A DNA stretch of 64,000 nucleotides from an uncultured Cyclobacteriaceae bacterium. Its GTDB lineage: Bacteria; Bacteroidota; Bacteroidia; Cytophagales; Cyclobacteriaceae. The first letter of the stretch is position 1, and every line of letters begins with the position of its first letter. Under the pieces are notes generated by a model. It was given only the letters and a program-made list of their open reading frames with translations. It made no database searches and had not been told where the DNA came from. Of the stretch, positions 26,462 through 36,100 are shown in pieces. Position numbers and translations under genes: made by a program. The stretch lies in contig CAJQKV010000037.1 in the NCBI GenBank assembly GCA_905479015.1, forward strand, positions 1-64,000, read 5' to 3'.

Positions 26462-27363
26462 AGCTATTAGTTACGGGGGCCAATGGCCTATTAGGGCAGA
26501 AATTAATCAGTCTATCAGCGTCGCTACATGAGATTTCCTTTGTAGCTACGGGTAGAGGCGAAAATCGGAATCCACCTGGAAAATATGAATATAGGCAGTT
26601 AGATGTTACTTCTCAAGAGGAGGTATCGACGGTCCTTAAAGAAATTAATCCTGATGTGGTGATCAATTGTGCAGCGATGACGCATGTGGATCAATGCGAA
26701 ACTCATCAAGAAGCGTGCTGGTCACAAAATGTAACGGCTTTAGAATATTTAATAGCGAGTTGCATTGAGGCAAATGCTTTTCTCATTCAGTTGTCGACAG
26801 ATTTTATTTTTGATGGTTTGGCGGGTCCCTATACTGAGGAGGCGGTAGCCCATCCCCTAAGTTATTATGGAAAGAGCAAGTTGGCGTCAGAAGATTTATT
26901 AAAGTCCTCACCTGTCAAAAGTGCGATTGTCCGGACGGTTTTGGTTTATGGAATCGCACATGATATGTCAAAGTCGAATATAATTTTATGGGTAAAGCAT
27001 AGTCTAGAGCAAGGGAAAAAAATACAAGTAATCAATGACCAATGGAGGACACCTACCTTGGCTGAAGACTTGGCCTTGGGCTGCATGGCAATTGCTCAAA
27101 AAAAGGCAGAAGGGATTTTTAATTTATCAGGTAAGGATCTGCTTACTCCCCATGAGATGGCATTAAAAACAGCGCATTTTTTCAAGTTAGATGCGTCCCT
27201 GATTGAAGAGGTGGATGGGAGTGTATTTACTCAGCCAGCTCAGCGACCAGCGAGAACAGGATTTATTTTGGATAAAGCCATTACCGAATTAAATTATAAC
27301 CCCCACAGTTTTGATGAGGGCATGGCTATTTTACAAAAACAGTTGTCACTCAGGTCCCTTTGA
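26458..27363 (+). CDS. RfbD-like dTDP-4-dehydrorhamnose reductase/SDR family
   Basis: A 301-residue extended SDR protein. The NAD(P)-binding loop is VTGANGLLGQ at about 5-14, and the catalytic Tyr-x-x-x-Lys is seen as YYGKSK near 139-144. The closest family is dTDP-4-dehydrorhamnose reductase (RmlD/RfbD), the last step to dTDP-rhamnose; STDFIFDGLAGPYTEE and TPTLAEDLA fit that group. No other rml gene is present, so related reductases remain possible, and I give no symbol. It is coupled to the cyclophilin gene by a four-base overlap and converges on the RidA-like gene 18 bases away. Confidence 0.85.
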   Translation: MKLLVTGANGLLGQKLISLSASLHEISFVATGRGENRNPPGKYEYRQLDVTSQEEVSTVLKEINPDVVINCAAMTHVDQCETHQEACWSQNVTALEYLIASCIEANAFLIQLSTDFIFDGLAGPYTEEAVAHPLSYYGKSKLASEDLLKSSPVKSAIVRTVLVYGIAHDMSKSNIILWVKHSLEQGKKIQVINDQWRTPTLAEDLALGCMAIAQKKAEGIFNLSGKDLLTPHEMALKTAHFFKLDASLIEEVDGSVFTQPAQRPARTGFILDKAITELNYNPHSFDEGMAILQKQLSLRSL

Positions 27364-27381
27364 AATTGTTTGAACCTATAC

Positions 27382-27912
27382 TTAGGGTTCTACTTCAACA
27401 ATCATCTCTATCTCTACGCAGATATTCATAGGTAAGGCAACCATACCGACAGCGGCACGGGCGTGTCTTCCTCTATCTCCAAAAACTGCCACCATCAGAT
27501 CTGAGAAACCATTGATTACTGCGGGTTGTTGGGTAAAAGTGGGGGTGGAGTTGACCATTCCAAACACTTTAACGATCCTTTTTACCTTATTGAGATCTCC
27601 TATTTCGGCCTTTAAAGCAGTCAATTGAGAGATGGCTGTATACCGAGCCGCGTCATAACCCTCTGCTATACTTAAATCTTGTCCCAGTTTACCGGTTATG
27701 TATCCATTGGGACCGAGCGGACCGAGTCCAGCCATATAGATGAGATTTCCTGTTCGGACGCTGTTGACATAATTGCCTACAGGCTTACTCGGTTCATTGA
27801 GGGTAATTCCTAATTCTAGTAACCTAGCATCGATTTCATAATCGTATAAACTTTGACCGAGCAGGCTAAATGAGCTCAATGATAATAAGAGTAGGCTGAG
27901 ATAATTTTTCAT
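27382..27912 (-). CDS. Exported RidA-family protein lacking the catalytic Arg
   Basis: A 176-residue Rid (YjgF/YER057c) protein with a signal peptide (MKNYLSLLLLSLSSFSLLGQ), so it should be periplasmic, unlike cytosolic RidA. The fold is clear: VRTGNLIYMAGLGPLGPNG, ITGKLGQDLSIAEGYDAA and a C-terminal VEIEMIVEVEP. RidA needs an Arg in the VARLP motif to hydrolyse reactive enamines; here the same place reads MVALP, so the Arg is replaced by Ala. The enzyme therefore probably does not have classical 2-aminoacrylate deaminase activity. It lies two bases after a small lipoprotein gene and is co-transcribed with it. Its target is unknown. Confidence 0.85.
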   Translation of the reverse strand: MKNYLSLLLLSLSSFSLLGQSLYDYEIDARLLELGITLNEPSKPVGNYVNSVRTGNLIYMAGLGPLGPNGYITGKLGQDLSIAEGYDAARYTAISQLTALKAEIGDLNKVKRIVKVFGMVNSTPTFTQQPAVINGFSDLMVAVFGDRGRHARAAVGMVALPMNICVEIEMIVEVEP

Positions 27913-27914
27913 AT

Positions 27915-28298
27915 TTATTTTTTAAGGTGAATAAAAATGTCTTCCATGAGTTGTAATTCAATGGAGTTTTCATCTTTGGATTTGATAAAATAAGAAATTC
28001 CTTGCAGGTTGCTTTCATTGACAAGATAAAGCGTATCGTTCTGCATGTTCCATGTTTGGGAATGCTGAATGGTATCAACTCCGAAGACACAGCCTTTATA
28101 GCCATGAGCAACGATAGTGATGGAATCACCCTGAAAAATAAACTTACCATTCATGGTAAAACTTTCAATACCCGTTATTTTCCCAAATGATTCAGGTGAA
28201 GTTTCCCAAACAGCATCCCATGTTCCTTGCAGTTTAACTTCATCGCTACATGAGAACAAAGAAAATATTATCAATGAGAAAGGAATGATTTTTTTCAT
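27915..28298 (-). CDS. Small lipoprotein, lipocalin-like in outline, unknown function
   Basis: A 127-residue lipoprotein: signal MKKIIPFSLIIFSLFSC with lipobox Cys at 17. The mature part begins EVKLQGTWDAVWETSPESFG and continues as short beta strands (SFTMNGKFIFQGDSITIVAH, NDTLYLVNESNLQGISYFI), an outline like lipocalin-type or META-like small lipoproteins. I cannot place it in a named family. There are only two bases between its stop and the RidA-like start, so the two exported products probably work in the same compartment. Upstream are 191 bases without a gene or a clear promoter. Confidence 0.75.
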   Translation of the reverse strand: MKKIIPFSLIIFSLFSCSDEVKLQGTWDAVWETSPESFGKITGIESFTMNGKFIFQGDSITIVAHGYKGCVFGVDTIQHSQTWNMQNDTLYLVNESNLQGISYFIKSKDENSIELQLMEDIFIHLKK

Positions 28299-28489
28299 AG
28301 AGAAATAATTTTTTTACTGTATCGAAGATATTAAAAATGGATTGGAAGAGGGCAATTTGGCCTTGTTTTATTTAAGCCCATTTTCTCTCCGATATTAAAT
28401 ATGTCGGCGCCCATTGAACAAGGCTAGGGCCTAAAAAACGTGAAGGGGACTCAAACTCTATAATTTGGTTGTGTATTGGGACATCTTTA

Positions 28490-29734
28490 TCATGTGTACG
28501 GAGCGTTAAAAGATAATTGTTCTAATTTTTTCATGACCCTATTTTTTTCATGCAGAAAATCATTGAGCGCTTTGGGATTGATGGGATCTGAAGGAGGTAA
28601 GTCTACTTTCAATGCATCTACTTGTTTGTTATTCTTCCAGAAGCGAAAGCAGAGGTGTGGTCCGGTGGCCAGTCCTGTGCTTCCCACAAATCCAATGGTT
28701 TGACCTTGTTCAACTTGAACGCCTGGCCTGATACCTCGCTTAATTTTCTGCATGTGTAAGTATTGAGTTGAATAGGTGCTATTATGCTTTATTTTGACAT
28801 AATTCCCATTATTACGCTTATACTTGGCTTCCACAACGATGCCTTCACCGACGGAGTGAATGGGTGTGCCCGTAGCGGCTGCATAATCCGTTCCTAAATG
28901 GGCCTTATATCTTTTTTGAACAGGATGATAGCGGCGACCTGAATATCGAGAACTTATTCTCTTGTAATTTAGTGGGGCTCTTAAAAAAGTCTTTCTTAAG
29001 CTGTTCCCGTCCTGGTCAAAATAATCTTCTTTTTGATCAATGCTGTATCTAATACCGTAAAATATCTTGTCAAAATGCTCAAAATATACCCCCGTGATTT
29101 GCTTAATCCCAATAGGTTTTCCTTCAATACTTTCTTCCTCATAAATGACCTTAAACTTGTCTCCTTCTTGTATTCTGAAAAAATCAACTTGCCAAGCAAG
29201 TACATCGACTAGCTTACTTACCAATAAAGGAGGGGCTCCGATATCTATTGCTGTTTCATATAGGGATGAATGAATCGAAGCAGCAATACTCCTTTCAACG
29301 AGATCTATCTTTTTATGGTGTACGCGTGTATAGACAGAATCGCCTAAGGAAAAAACGACAAAAGATTTCAAATCAGGTTCAAAAATAAAGTAGTCAACGG
29401 TCTTATTTGAATCCATTTTATGAACAATCGAATATTTTTTACCTACGTTGAGTTTGCGTAAGTCATAAATATTTTTTGAAGTCTGGGCAATTGCATAAAT
29501 TTTGGCATCGGATACACCAAAATTTTGAAGAATAGCGGAAAGCGTTTGGTTTCGTTTTATTTTCCCTACAATGACTCCGGACGAATCTACAGGAAGGCCA
29601 AATAATAATTTTGGCTTTGGAGCTTCATGCGCGAGTGAATCAATAGCCTGTTTTTTGGGTGTCTGCTTGACCACTGAATCACAAGCATGCAAAAGGAGTA
29701 AAAGGAACAAGGAGATTAAATACGGGACTTTCAA
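28490..29734 (-). CDS. M23 family peptidoglycan metallopeptidase, lipoprotein
   Basis: A 414-residue cell-wall endopeptidase. The longest frame starts at TTG 29770, inside the DsbD-like gene; TTG 29734 gives a clean lipoprotein signal (MKVPYLISLFLLLLLHAC, lipobox Cys18) and is preferred, though no ATG exists either way. A LysM/OapA-like region (about 55-130) precedes the catalytic domain. The domain has His279 and Asp283 in HLGTDYAAATGTP. The usual second zinc motif HxH is altered: it reads TGPHLCFRFWKN, so His360 is kept but the second His is Cys362. The Cys could still bind zinc. Predicted role: cutting peptide cross-links during envelope growth. Confidence 0.9.
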   Translation of the reverse strand: MKVPYLISLFLLLLLHACDSVVKQTPKKQAIDSLAHEAPKPKLLFGLPVDSSGVIVGKIKRNQTLSAILQNFGVSDAKIYAIAQTSKNIYDLRKLNVGKKYSIVHKMDSNKTVDYFIFEPDLKSFVVFSLGDSVYTRVHHKKIDLVERSIAASIHSSLYETAIDIGAPPLLVSKLVDVLAWQVDFFRIQEGDKFKVIYEEESIEGKPIGIKQITGVYFEHFDKIFYGIRYSIDQKEDYFDQDGNSLRKTFLRAPLNYKRISSRYSGRRYHPVQKRYKAHLGTDYAAATGTPIHSVGEGIVVEAKYKRNNGNYVKIKHNSTYSTQYLHMQKIKRGIRPGVQVEQGQTIGFVGSTGLATGPHLCFRFWKNNKQVDALKVDLPPSDPINPKALNDFLHEKNRVMKKLEQLSFNAPYT

Positions 29735-29744
29735 GTGCGTAACT

Positions 29745-31709
29745 TTATTTTTTGAAATTGGTATGCCCAAGGTCCAAAAATGAGAGGAAGGATGGAATAT
29801 CTAAATTATAGGCGATAGGATCGACAAGCAATTGACCCTCAGCGGTCATGATGATATAAAGGGGTTGTGCATTGTTTTTAAATTGGGTGATTTGTAAATC
29901 TGCATTTTGCTTCCCTATCGTTTTTTTTGTTTTACCGTCGTAAGAAGATTCATACCATTGATTCTGTGGCAAAGCCGTTTTGTCATCTACATACAAAGCA
30001 ACCACGATGAAGTTTTCAGATAATCGTTTGAGAATTCTTGAATCCGACCATACACGCGCCTCCATTTCTCGGCAGTTAACACATCCATGGCCCGTGAAGT
30101 CTATAAATATGGGTTTCTCGGTCGCAAGGGCACATTCCTTGGCTTGCGCTAAATCAAAATAACCTGATAGCCCATGAGGGAGCTCAAGAAAATCACTATA
30201 TTTTGGCGCTTCACACAAACCAGATAAATCGTTATTAAGTATTGTTTGACTTGATGAACTTATATTGAAATCTTGTCCTGAGATGGGAGGTAAATAGCCA
30301 GACATTCCTTTTAGGGGGGCCCCAAAAAGTCCCGGAATGAGATAAAACACAAATGAAAAACTGGTGATGGCTAAAATTAATCCCAAAACTGAAGTATTTT
30401 TTTTCTCAGAATCTCCGGGCATGCGAAAGGTGCCGAGCAAATAAAAACTTAGTAAGGTGAAAATGGCAATCCATAGAGCTAAATAAATTTCACGGTCTAA
30501 AATGCCCCAGTGATAGGCTTGGTCAGCGATACTTAGAAACTTAAAAGCAAAAGCCAATTCCAGAAAACCAAGGACCACTTTTACTGAGTTGAGCCAACTT
30601 CCTGATTTGGGTAGGGATCCGAGCCAGCCTGGAAACAAAGCAAAAAGCATGAATGGGATGGCAAAGGCCGTAGAAAAAGCCAGCATTCCTAAAATTGGCT
30701 TGAGTACCAGTCCCCCAGCCGATTCCACTAATATCGTACCTACGATGGGGCCAGTGCAACTGAAGGAAACTAAAACTAAAGTTAAGGCCATAAAAAACAC
30801 ACCGATCAGGCCACCTTGATCTCCCATTCGATCTACTTTATTCACCCACTTATGGGGAAGGGTGATCTCAAAAAGTCCGAAAAAAGAGAGGGAAAAAAAG
30901 ACGAATACAATAAAAAATAAAACATTTGGAAACCATCCTGTGGCCAAATCATTTGCAATTTCTGGCCCCATAAATGGGGCTATAATAGCACCAAAGAGCA
31001 CATGAATTCCGATGATGGAAAGACCATAGAAAAGGCTATTTTTAATTCGCGTTGCCTTACTTTTATTTTGTCCGGTAAAATAAGTAACGGTCATGGGAAT
31101 CATGGGAAAGACACAAGGGGTAAGGAGGGCCGTAAGTCCAGCGAGAAAGGCGATCAGCATAAAGGAAAGGAGGGTGTAGGGGTCATTGGCTGCTCTCATG
31201 TCAAAAACACTTTCATTTGGGACGGCGACTTCCATGGGGGATGCTGTCGCGCTTTCTGAGTTTTTAACAAAAGAGAAATCATCCTCAAGGGGTATGCAGA
31301 GTCCCGTAACATCTGAACAAACTTGATAATTATAAAAGCCCTCAATACGATAGTTGGGATCTTTTAATTGAATATTTTGAATAAAAACACCTGTTTTTTT
31401 AAAATAGGTGTAGGTACCCATAAATATAGAATCATAGGCACTTAAGGCCGCTTGAGGTTGAATCGATCCTAACAGTTCGTAACTCGCATGAGGCGTGAAA
31501 ATGAATTCAGTAACGTTAGGACCTAATTCAGGATCAAAATCAGAGGAATATAAATACCAATCGGCATCAATGGCCGCATTAAAAATAATTCGAGCCGTTG
31601 CTTGGTCATCTGAAACAGAGATACTTTGACGCCATTCGATAGGCTGGATTATTTGGCTTGAACTCCAAAAGCTAGCCCCAAGTAACAACAGAATTAATTG
31701 AATGCGCAT
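29745..31709 (-). CDS. DsbD-like thiol:disulfide interchange protein
   Basis: A 654-residue inner-membrane protein that carries electrons from cytosolic thioredoxin to the periplasm. Domains in order: signal peptide MRIQLILLLLGASFWSSSQ; N-terminal DsbD alpha domain with a Cys pair in YQVCSDVTGLCIP; eight-helix DsbD/CcdA core starting FLAGLTALLTPCVFPMIPMT, with a second Cys in SFSCTGPIVG; C-terminal thioredoxin-like domain with CVNC in FTGHGCVNCREMEARVW. All three cysteine pairs are therefore present. It lies 25 bases after the M20 peptidase gene and 10 bases before the M23 peptidase start, in one long minus-strand run. I give no symbol because lineage-specific paralogs exist. Confidence 0.92.
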   Translation of the reverse strand: MRIQLILLLLGASFWSSSQIIQPIEWRQSISVSDDQATARIIFNAAIDADWYLYSSDFDPELGPNVTEFIFTPHASYELLGSIQPQAALSAYDSIFMGTYTYFKKTGVFIQNIQLKDPNYRIEGFYNYQVCSDVTGLCIPLEDDFSFVKNSESATASPMEVAVPNESVFDMRAANDPYTLLSFMLIAFLAGLTALLTPCVFPMIPMTVTYFTGQNKSKATRIKNSLFYGLSIIGIHVLFGAIIAPFMGPEIANDLATGWFPNVLFFIVFVFFSLSFFGLFEITLPHKWVNKVDRMGDQGGLIGVFFMALTLVLVSFSCTGPIVGTILVESAGGLVLKPILGMLAFSTAFAIPFMLFALFPGWLGSLPKSGSWLNSVKVVLGFLELAFAFKFLSIADQAYHWGILDREIYLALWIAIFTLLSFYLLGTFRMPGDSEKKNTSVLGLILAITSFSFVFYLIPGLFGAPLKGMSGYLPPISGQDFNISSSSQTILNNDLSGLCEAPKYSDFLELPHGLSGYFDLAQAKECALATEKPIFIDFTGHGCVNCREMEARVWSDSRILKRLSENFIVVALYVDDKTALPQNQWYESSYDGKTKKTIGKQNADLQITQFKNNAQPLYIIMTAEGQLLVDPIAYNLDIPSFLSFLDLGHTNFKK

Positions 31710-31734
31710 AATTTATCAATGATAGATTGAATCC

Positions 31735-33108
31735 TTAATTCTTATTTGATATTTTGGAAAAATGATCATAAAAATAAGCAATAGTTTCGATTCCTTTATA
31801 ATAATTAAATAAGCCATAACTTTCATTGGGTGAATGAATGTCATCTGAATCGAGTCCAAAGCCCATTAAGATAGGTTCTATTTTCAGTTCTTGTATGAAC
31901 AAAGCAACGATCGGGATACTCCCGCCTTCCATCGTGGGGATCGGTGTCTTCCCCCAGGATTGTTCAAATGCCTTACTTGCTGCTTGATACCCGTTTGAAT
32001 GGGTAGAAACTACGGCGGGTGTTCCTCCATGATGAGGCGTTACCTTCACTTTTACAGATTTGGGCGCATTTTCTTCAAAATATTTGATGATCATTTGTGT
32101 GATCTTATCGCTGTTTTGATTGGAGACCAATCGGGTAGAAATTTTGGCAAATGCTTTCGAGGGAAGTACCGTTTTAGATCCAGGACCTGTATATCCACCC
32201 CAAATACCATTCACATCTAAGCAAGGGCGTATACCTACGCGCTCAATCGTTGAAAATCCTTTTTCTCCTTTGACCTCTTCAATGTTGAGTTCTTTTTTAT
32301 AATGGTCAAGATCGAAAGGAGCTTTGGCCATTTCAGCTCTTTGCGCTTCAGAATATTCTAATACATCATCATAAAAGCCGGGAAGCGTGATGCGTCCGTC
32401 TTCATCTTGCATATCCGCAATAAGCTTTGTGAGGATATTGATGGGATTGGCAACTGCGCCACCATAAACACCCGAATGAAGATCTTTATTAGGACCGGTC
32501 ACCTCCACCTCGAGATAGCTTAAACCTCTCAACCCGACGGTAATGGATGGGGTATCATTATTTATGATGGAGGTATCTGAAATTAAAATGACATCTGCCG
32601 ATAATTTCTGTTTTTCTTCTTTGATGAAAGCTTCTAAATTATCGGAACCTACTTCTTCTTCTCCTTCAATCATGAATTTAACATTGCATGTTAGGGCATT
32701 TGTTTCCATCATGGCTTCAAAAGCTTTAACATGCATGTACATTTGACCCTTGTCATCGCAGGCACCTCTGGCATAAATTCGATCATTTTTTACGATAGGT
32801 TCGAAGGGGGGATGATCCCAAAGCTCATAGGGATCAGCAGGTTGTACGTCATAATGCCCATAGACTAACACCGTGGGAAAGGTGGAGTCAATGATCTTTT
32901 CAGCATATACAATTGGATGACCTTTGGTTTCGCATAGTTCGGCATAGTCGACACCCGCTGCTATTAATTGGTCTTTGACAAACGTAGCTGCATTTCGGAC
33001 TTCACCATCAAATTTTTTATCGGCACTAACAGATGGAATCCTTAATAAATCGAGCAATTCATTAAGAAACTTATCTTTATGATCATTTAAGTATTCTAAA
33101 GGTGTCAT
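31735..33108 (-). CDS. M20 family dipeptidase
   Basis: A 457-residue metallopeptidase of the M20 (dipeptidase/ArgE-DapE-like) family. Zinc-site motifs are YGHYDVQPADP at about 81-91, ARGACDDKGQMYMH at about 113-126, and EGEEEVGSDNL with the catalytic Glu pair near 149. A dimerisation domain lies between about 210 and 340, with GPNKDLHSGVYGG at its start. The likely role is hydrolysis of dipeptides in the cytosol. No signal peptide is present. The gene follows the 1643-residue unknown by 70 bases and precedes the DsbD-like gene. Confidence 0.93.
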   Translation of the reverse strand: MTPLEYLNDHKDKFLNELLDLLRIPSVSADKKFDGEVRNAATFVKDQLIAAGVDYAELCETKGHPIVYAEKIIDSTFPTVLVYGHYDVQPADPYELWDHPPFEPIVKNDRIYARGACDDKGQMYMHVKAFEAMMETNALTCNVKFMIEGEEEVGSDNLEAFIKEEKQKLSADVILISDTSIINNDTPSITVGLRGLSYLEVEVTGPNKDLHSGVYGGAVANPINILTKLIADMQDEDGRITLPGFYDDVLEYSEAQRAEMAKAPFDLDHYKKELNIEEVKGEKGFSTIERVGIRPCLDVNGIWGGYTGPGSKTVLPSKAFAKISTRLVSNQNSDKITQMIIKYFEENAPKSVKVKVTPHHGGTPAVVSTHSNGYQAASKAFEQSWGKTPIPTMEGGSIPIVALFIQELKIEPILMGFGLDSDDIHSPNESYGLFNYYKGIETIAYFYDHFSKISNKN

Positions 33109-33178
33109 AGGAAAATCGTATTAAGAAAAAAAGATGAAACAAATTTACGCACAAGAATTATCAATTGAGGGGTAAAAT

Positions 33179-36100
33179 TCAAAAACCGTCGTCATCATCA
33201 TCTTCCGAGGCATCTAAAAATTCATCAAATCCTTCGGGGTAGGTAAGCTTGAAAGGGGCTTCTATGTCTAAGTAAACTTTTCGAAAAGTATTGATGTAGC
33301 TTAAAGTTTCGGCTTCTTCACCTGCAACTAAAATTAGCTGTCCAGGTTTAAATCTACCTTTACTCTCATTGTTTTTTATCTCAGCATTAAAGTCAAAATT
33401 TGAGGTATAAACCAAAAGACTATTATCCTGATAATTAAAATAATACCAACTACCCGGGGCGGCTTGAATAAATAAATTTAATATGTCACCACCGGTATCG
33501 TCTTTTTTAATTTCCAAAAAACCATCTACCTGTGTATTGATATCTGTAGCATAGATATTAGAAATTGATATTTTAGAAGTATTGTACCATGCTTTTTCAT
33601 CAGGACTCCAATTCATTTTCACTCCTGAGATCACCAAAAATTTATTAAGTAGCTCGGAGATTTCCACTAAAGGGGTATAGTCTTTTTGGCTCTTTGATTG
33701 ATAATTTTTAGTATTTTCATCACCCACGAGATTACTTATTTTGAGTAAATTTTTAGTATTTAGCTCATTAGCAAGGTCTCCGCCCAAGCGATCTATAATG
33801 TCTAAGAAATCTAGTGCCATCAAGTCGGCAATGATATTTTCCAATTTGACATCTAGTATCAAAGCAGCATCAAGGGTACAAATACTTGTTTCTGCATTAA
33901 AATCCCCAATTACTGAAGCGGATAATTGGAGCTTATTTTTCTTGATATTAAAGAAATTCATTTCCCCCTCAAAAGCATAGGTTTGAGTAGAATCGTTATA
34001 GATAAATGTTTGCCCCTCATACGCTTCACCCGTTAACTTTAAGGGTTCTTCAATGAGGTAGTTTTTGGAATTAACATCATATTTCACCATTCCTTTGGCT
34101 AGAAAATAATCTGGATCTAATTCACTTTTCTTTTTTTCAATGAAGGTGGGGTATAAACGACCTCTTATATCCTGATGAAGTCCCCCTATTAAGGGTTCAC
34201 CGTCTTCAAAAGCTTCTTCCTCAAGGTCAAAAACTACTTCATTTATTTCTTCTTTTTGTACATAAGTAATCCAAAAATCATAGTCAGGTTTATTTATAAA
34301 TTGAGGCTGTACGAATCCACTCAGTTCCAATGCCTGTTTGTATGTTTTTAACGTTATTCCTCCTTTATATACAAATCCTGGCGCAATTTCTAAATTTCCA
34401 CTCAATGTTTTCCCTGTAGCCTCTGTGTAGCGTTGAACTTGTTGCTCGTTTGTGTTTTTATTACGGGCAAAACCATTTCTTTTACGATTTTTTTCATTGG
34501 TAGTATCCACTGTAAAAAGGCGCTCTTCAACACTTAAATCATACATGGGAATTTTGCTTGTATCACCTTTTGCAGAGGGCAGTATATAAGTAGCCTTAGC
34601 ATTGAATTCATTTCGTGAGACAATATCTACAGTGGCATCGGTAAGAAAGTGATATAATTCTGGAGTTTCATAGATGATTTTGGCATTTCTAAAAGTTCCT
34701 ATTTTTGAATTAATTTTTATCGTCATTTCATTGTTTTCAGGGATAATTTTTGCGTCCGCCACTTGGATATAAGGGATGCCTTGAACAATTAATTGAGATA
34801 TTTTAATATCGTAAATAGCATTGGTTGCATTGAATACTAAGGAATCTAGGGCGGGGTTGGTTGAGTAAAAATAAGAATCCTCTAGATCGAAATTTTCAGG
34901 TTTTTTCATAATGACGATAGAATCTTCCAACAACCATACAGCATCTGGGATTGAAGTTTCCATAGCAGTGTTTGGAAAAGAGATAATAGCATCAAGTTGT
35001 CGTTCAGATTTAATAGATGCACTATTTTTTTGAAGATCAAAATCAAGCTTAACATTCAAAAAAATGAGTTCAGGATTACCAACTTCTTCAGAGAGAATTT
35101 CAAAGGTAGCATTACTGGCCTGAAAACTATTTTCCTTGAAGTTCATTTGTTGGGACTTAGAAGATGAACCTCGGGTTAACAACGTACCACTTCCATTTAC
35201 GCTTCTTTGAGTGATATTGAGTGCACCTATTAGTTGAGCAGATTTATTATAAAAATTAAATGGTTTATCATTAATTGTGGTGAGATACATACTGTCTGCT
35301 CTCGGAAACCAACTCATTCTAAAGTTATCAAGTTCAGCCTGAGGAAAATCAACTAACCCCACTTGACCAGGGTCAATATTAGCTTTGTATCCAAGGGTCG
35401 TAACAGAATCTTGATAATAAATAAAATCATTGGAAAAAAGATGGGCATTTAAGAAATCAATCTGACCGGTTCCTCTAAGTCCACCATTATTTAAGGTGAT
35501 GGTCTCATAGGTTTTGGAGGAGGTTCCGTATAGATTATAGCCTTCCTTCGGAATATTGTGCACAAATCCCAAAGACTGATCTTCCATAATAAGTAAAGAA
35601 TCTTCAAAATTAGGAAAAATACCTCCAGAATTGAATATACCTGGGAAAATTAGGTTCGCTGTATTGTCACTATTGAATCCATTTATTTCTATCGGGGCAA
35701 TGATGAAAATAATCGATGAATCATAGACACCATCTAGTATTTCAGGTTGGGAAAAATAGACTGTAGATTCCGAATCAGAAATAAAATAAGGATATTTTTC
35801 GTAAACTTTATTTCCGGAACGATTGCTAGGTTCATTTAGATAGACTTTTCCTTTTGTTTCTGTAATACGGTTTTGTAATTTTGAATATAAGCCATCCGAA
35901 CTGGGTAGTCTGATGGCAATGGAATCAATTTGTGGTAGATCGATAATAAAATTAGTATAATCAAATTCAAAATTTTGGCCCTTGTATTCAAATGTGCCAA
36001 GGGCAAGAGCACCATCAAATATTATATCACGATTTTCCCTTAAGGAAACTTTCCCATTTACGGGTGTTATGGAGGCTTTGAAATCAGCAGTTACCCAAAA

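Noticed and set aside
27368-27395. Weak hairpin between the SDR and RidA-like genes
   Set aside because: Only about five pairs with a bulge and no T tract; not a credible terminator.
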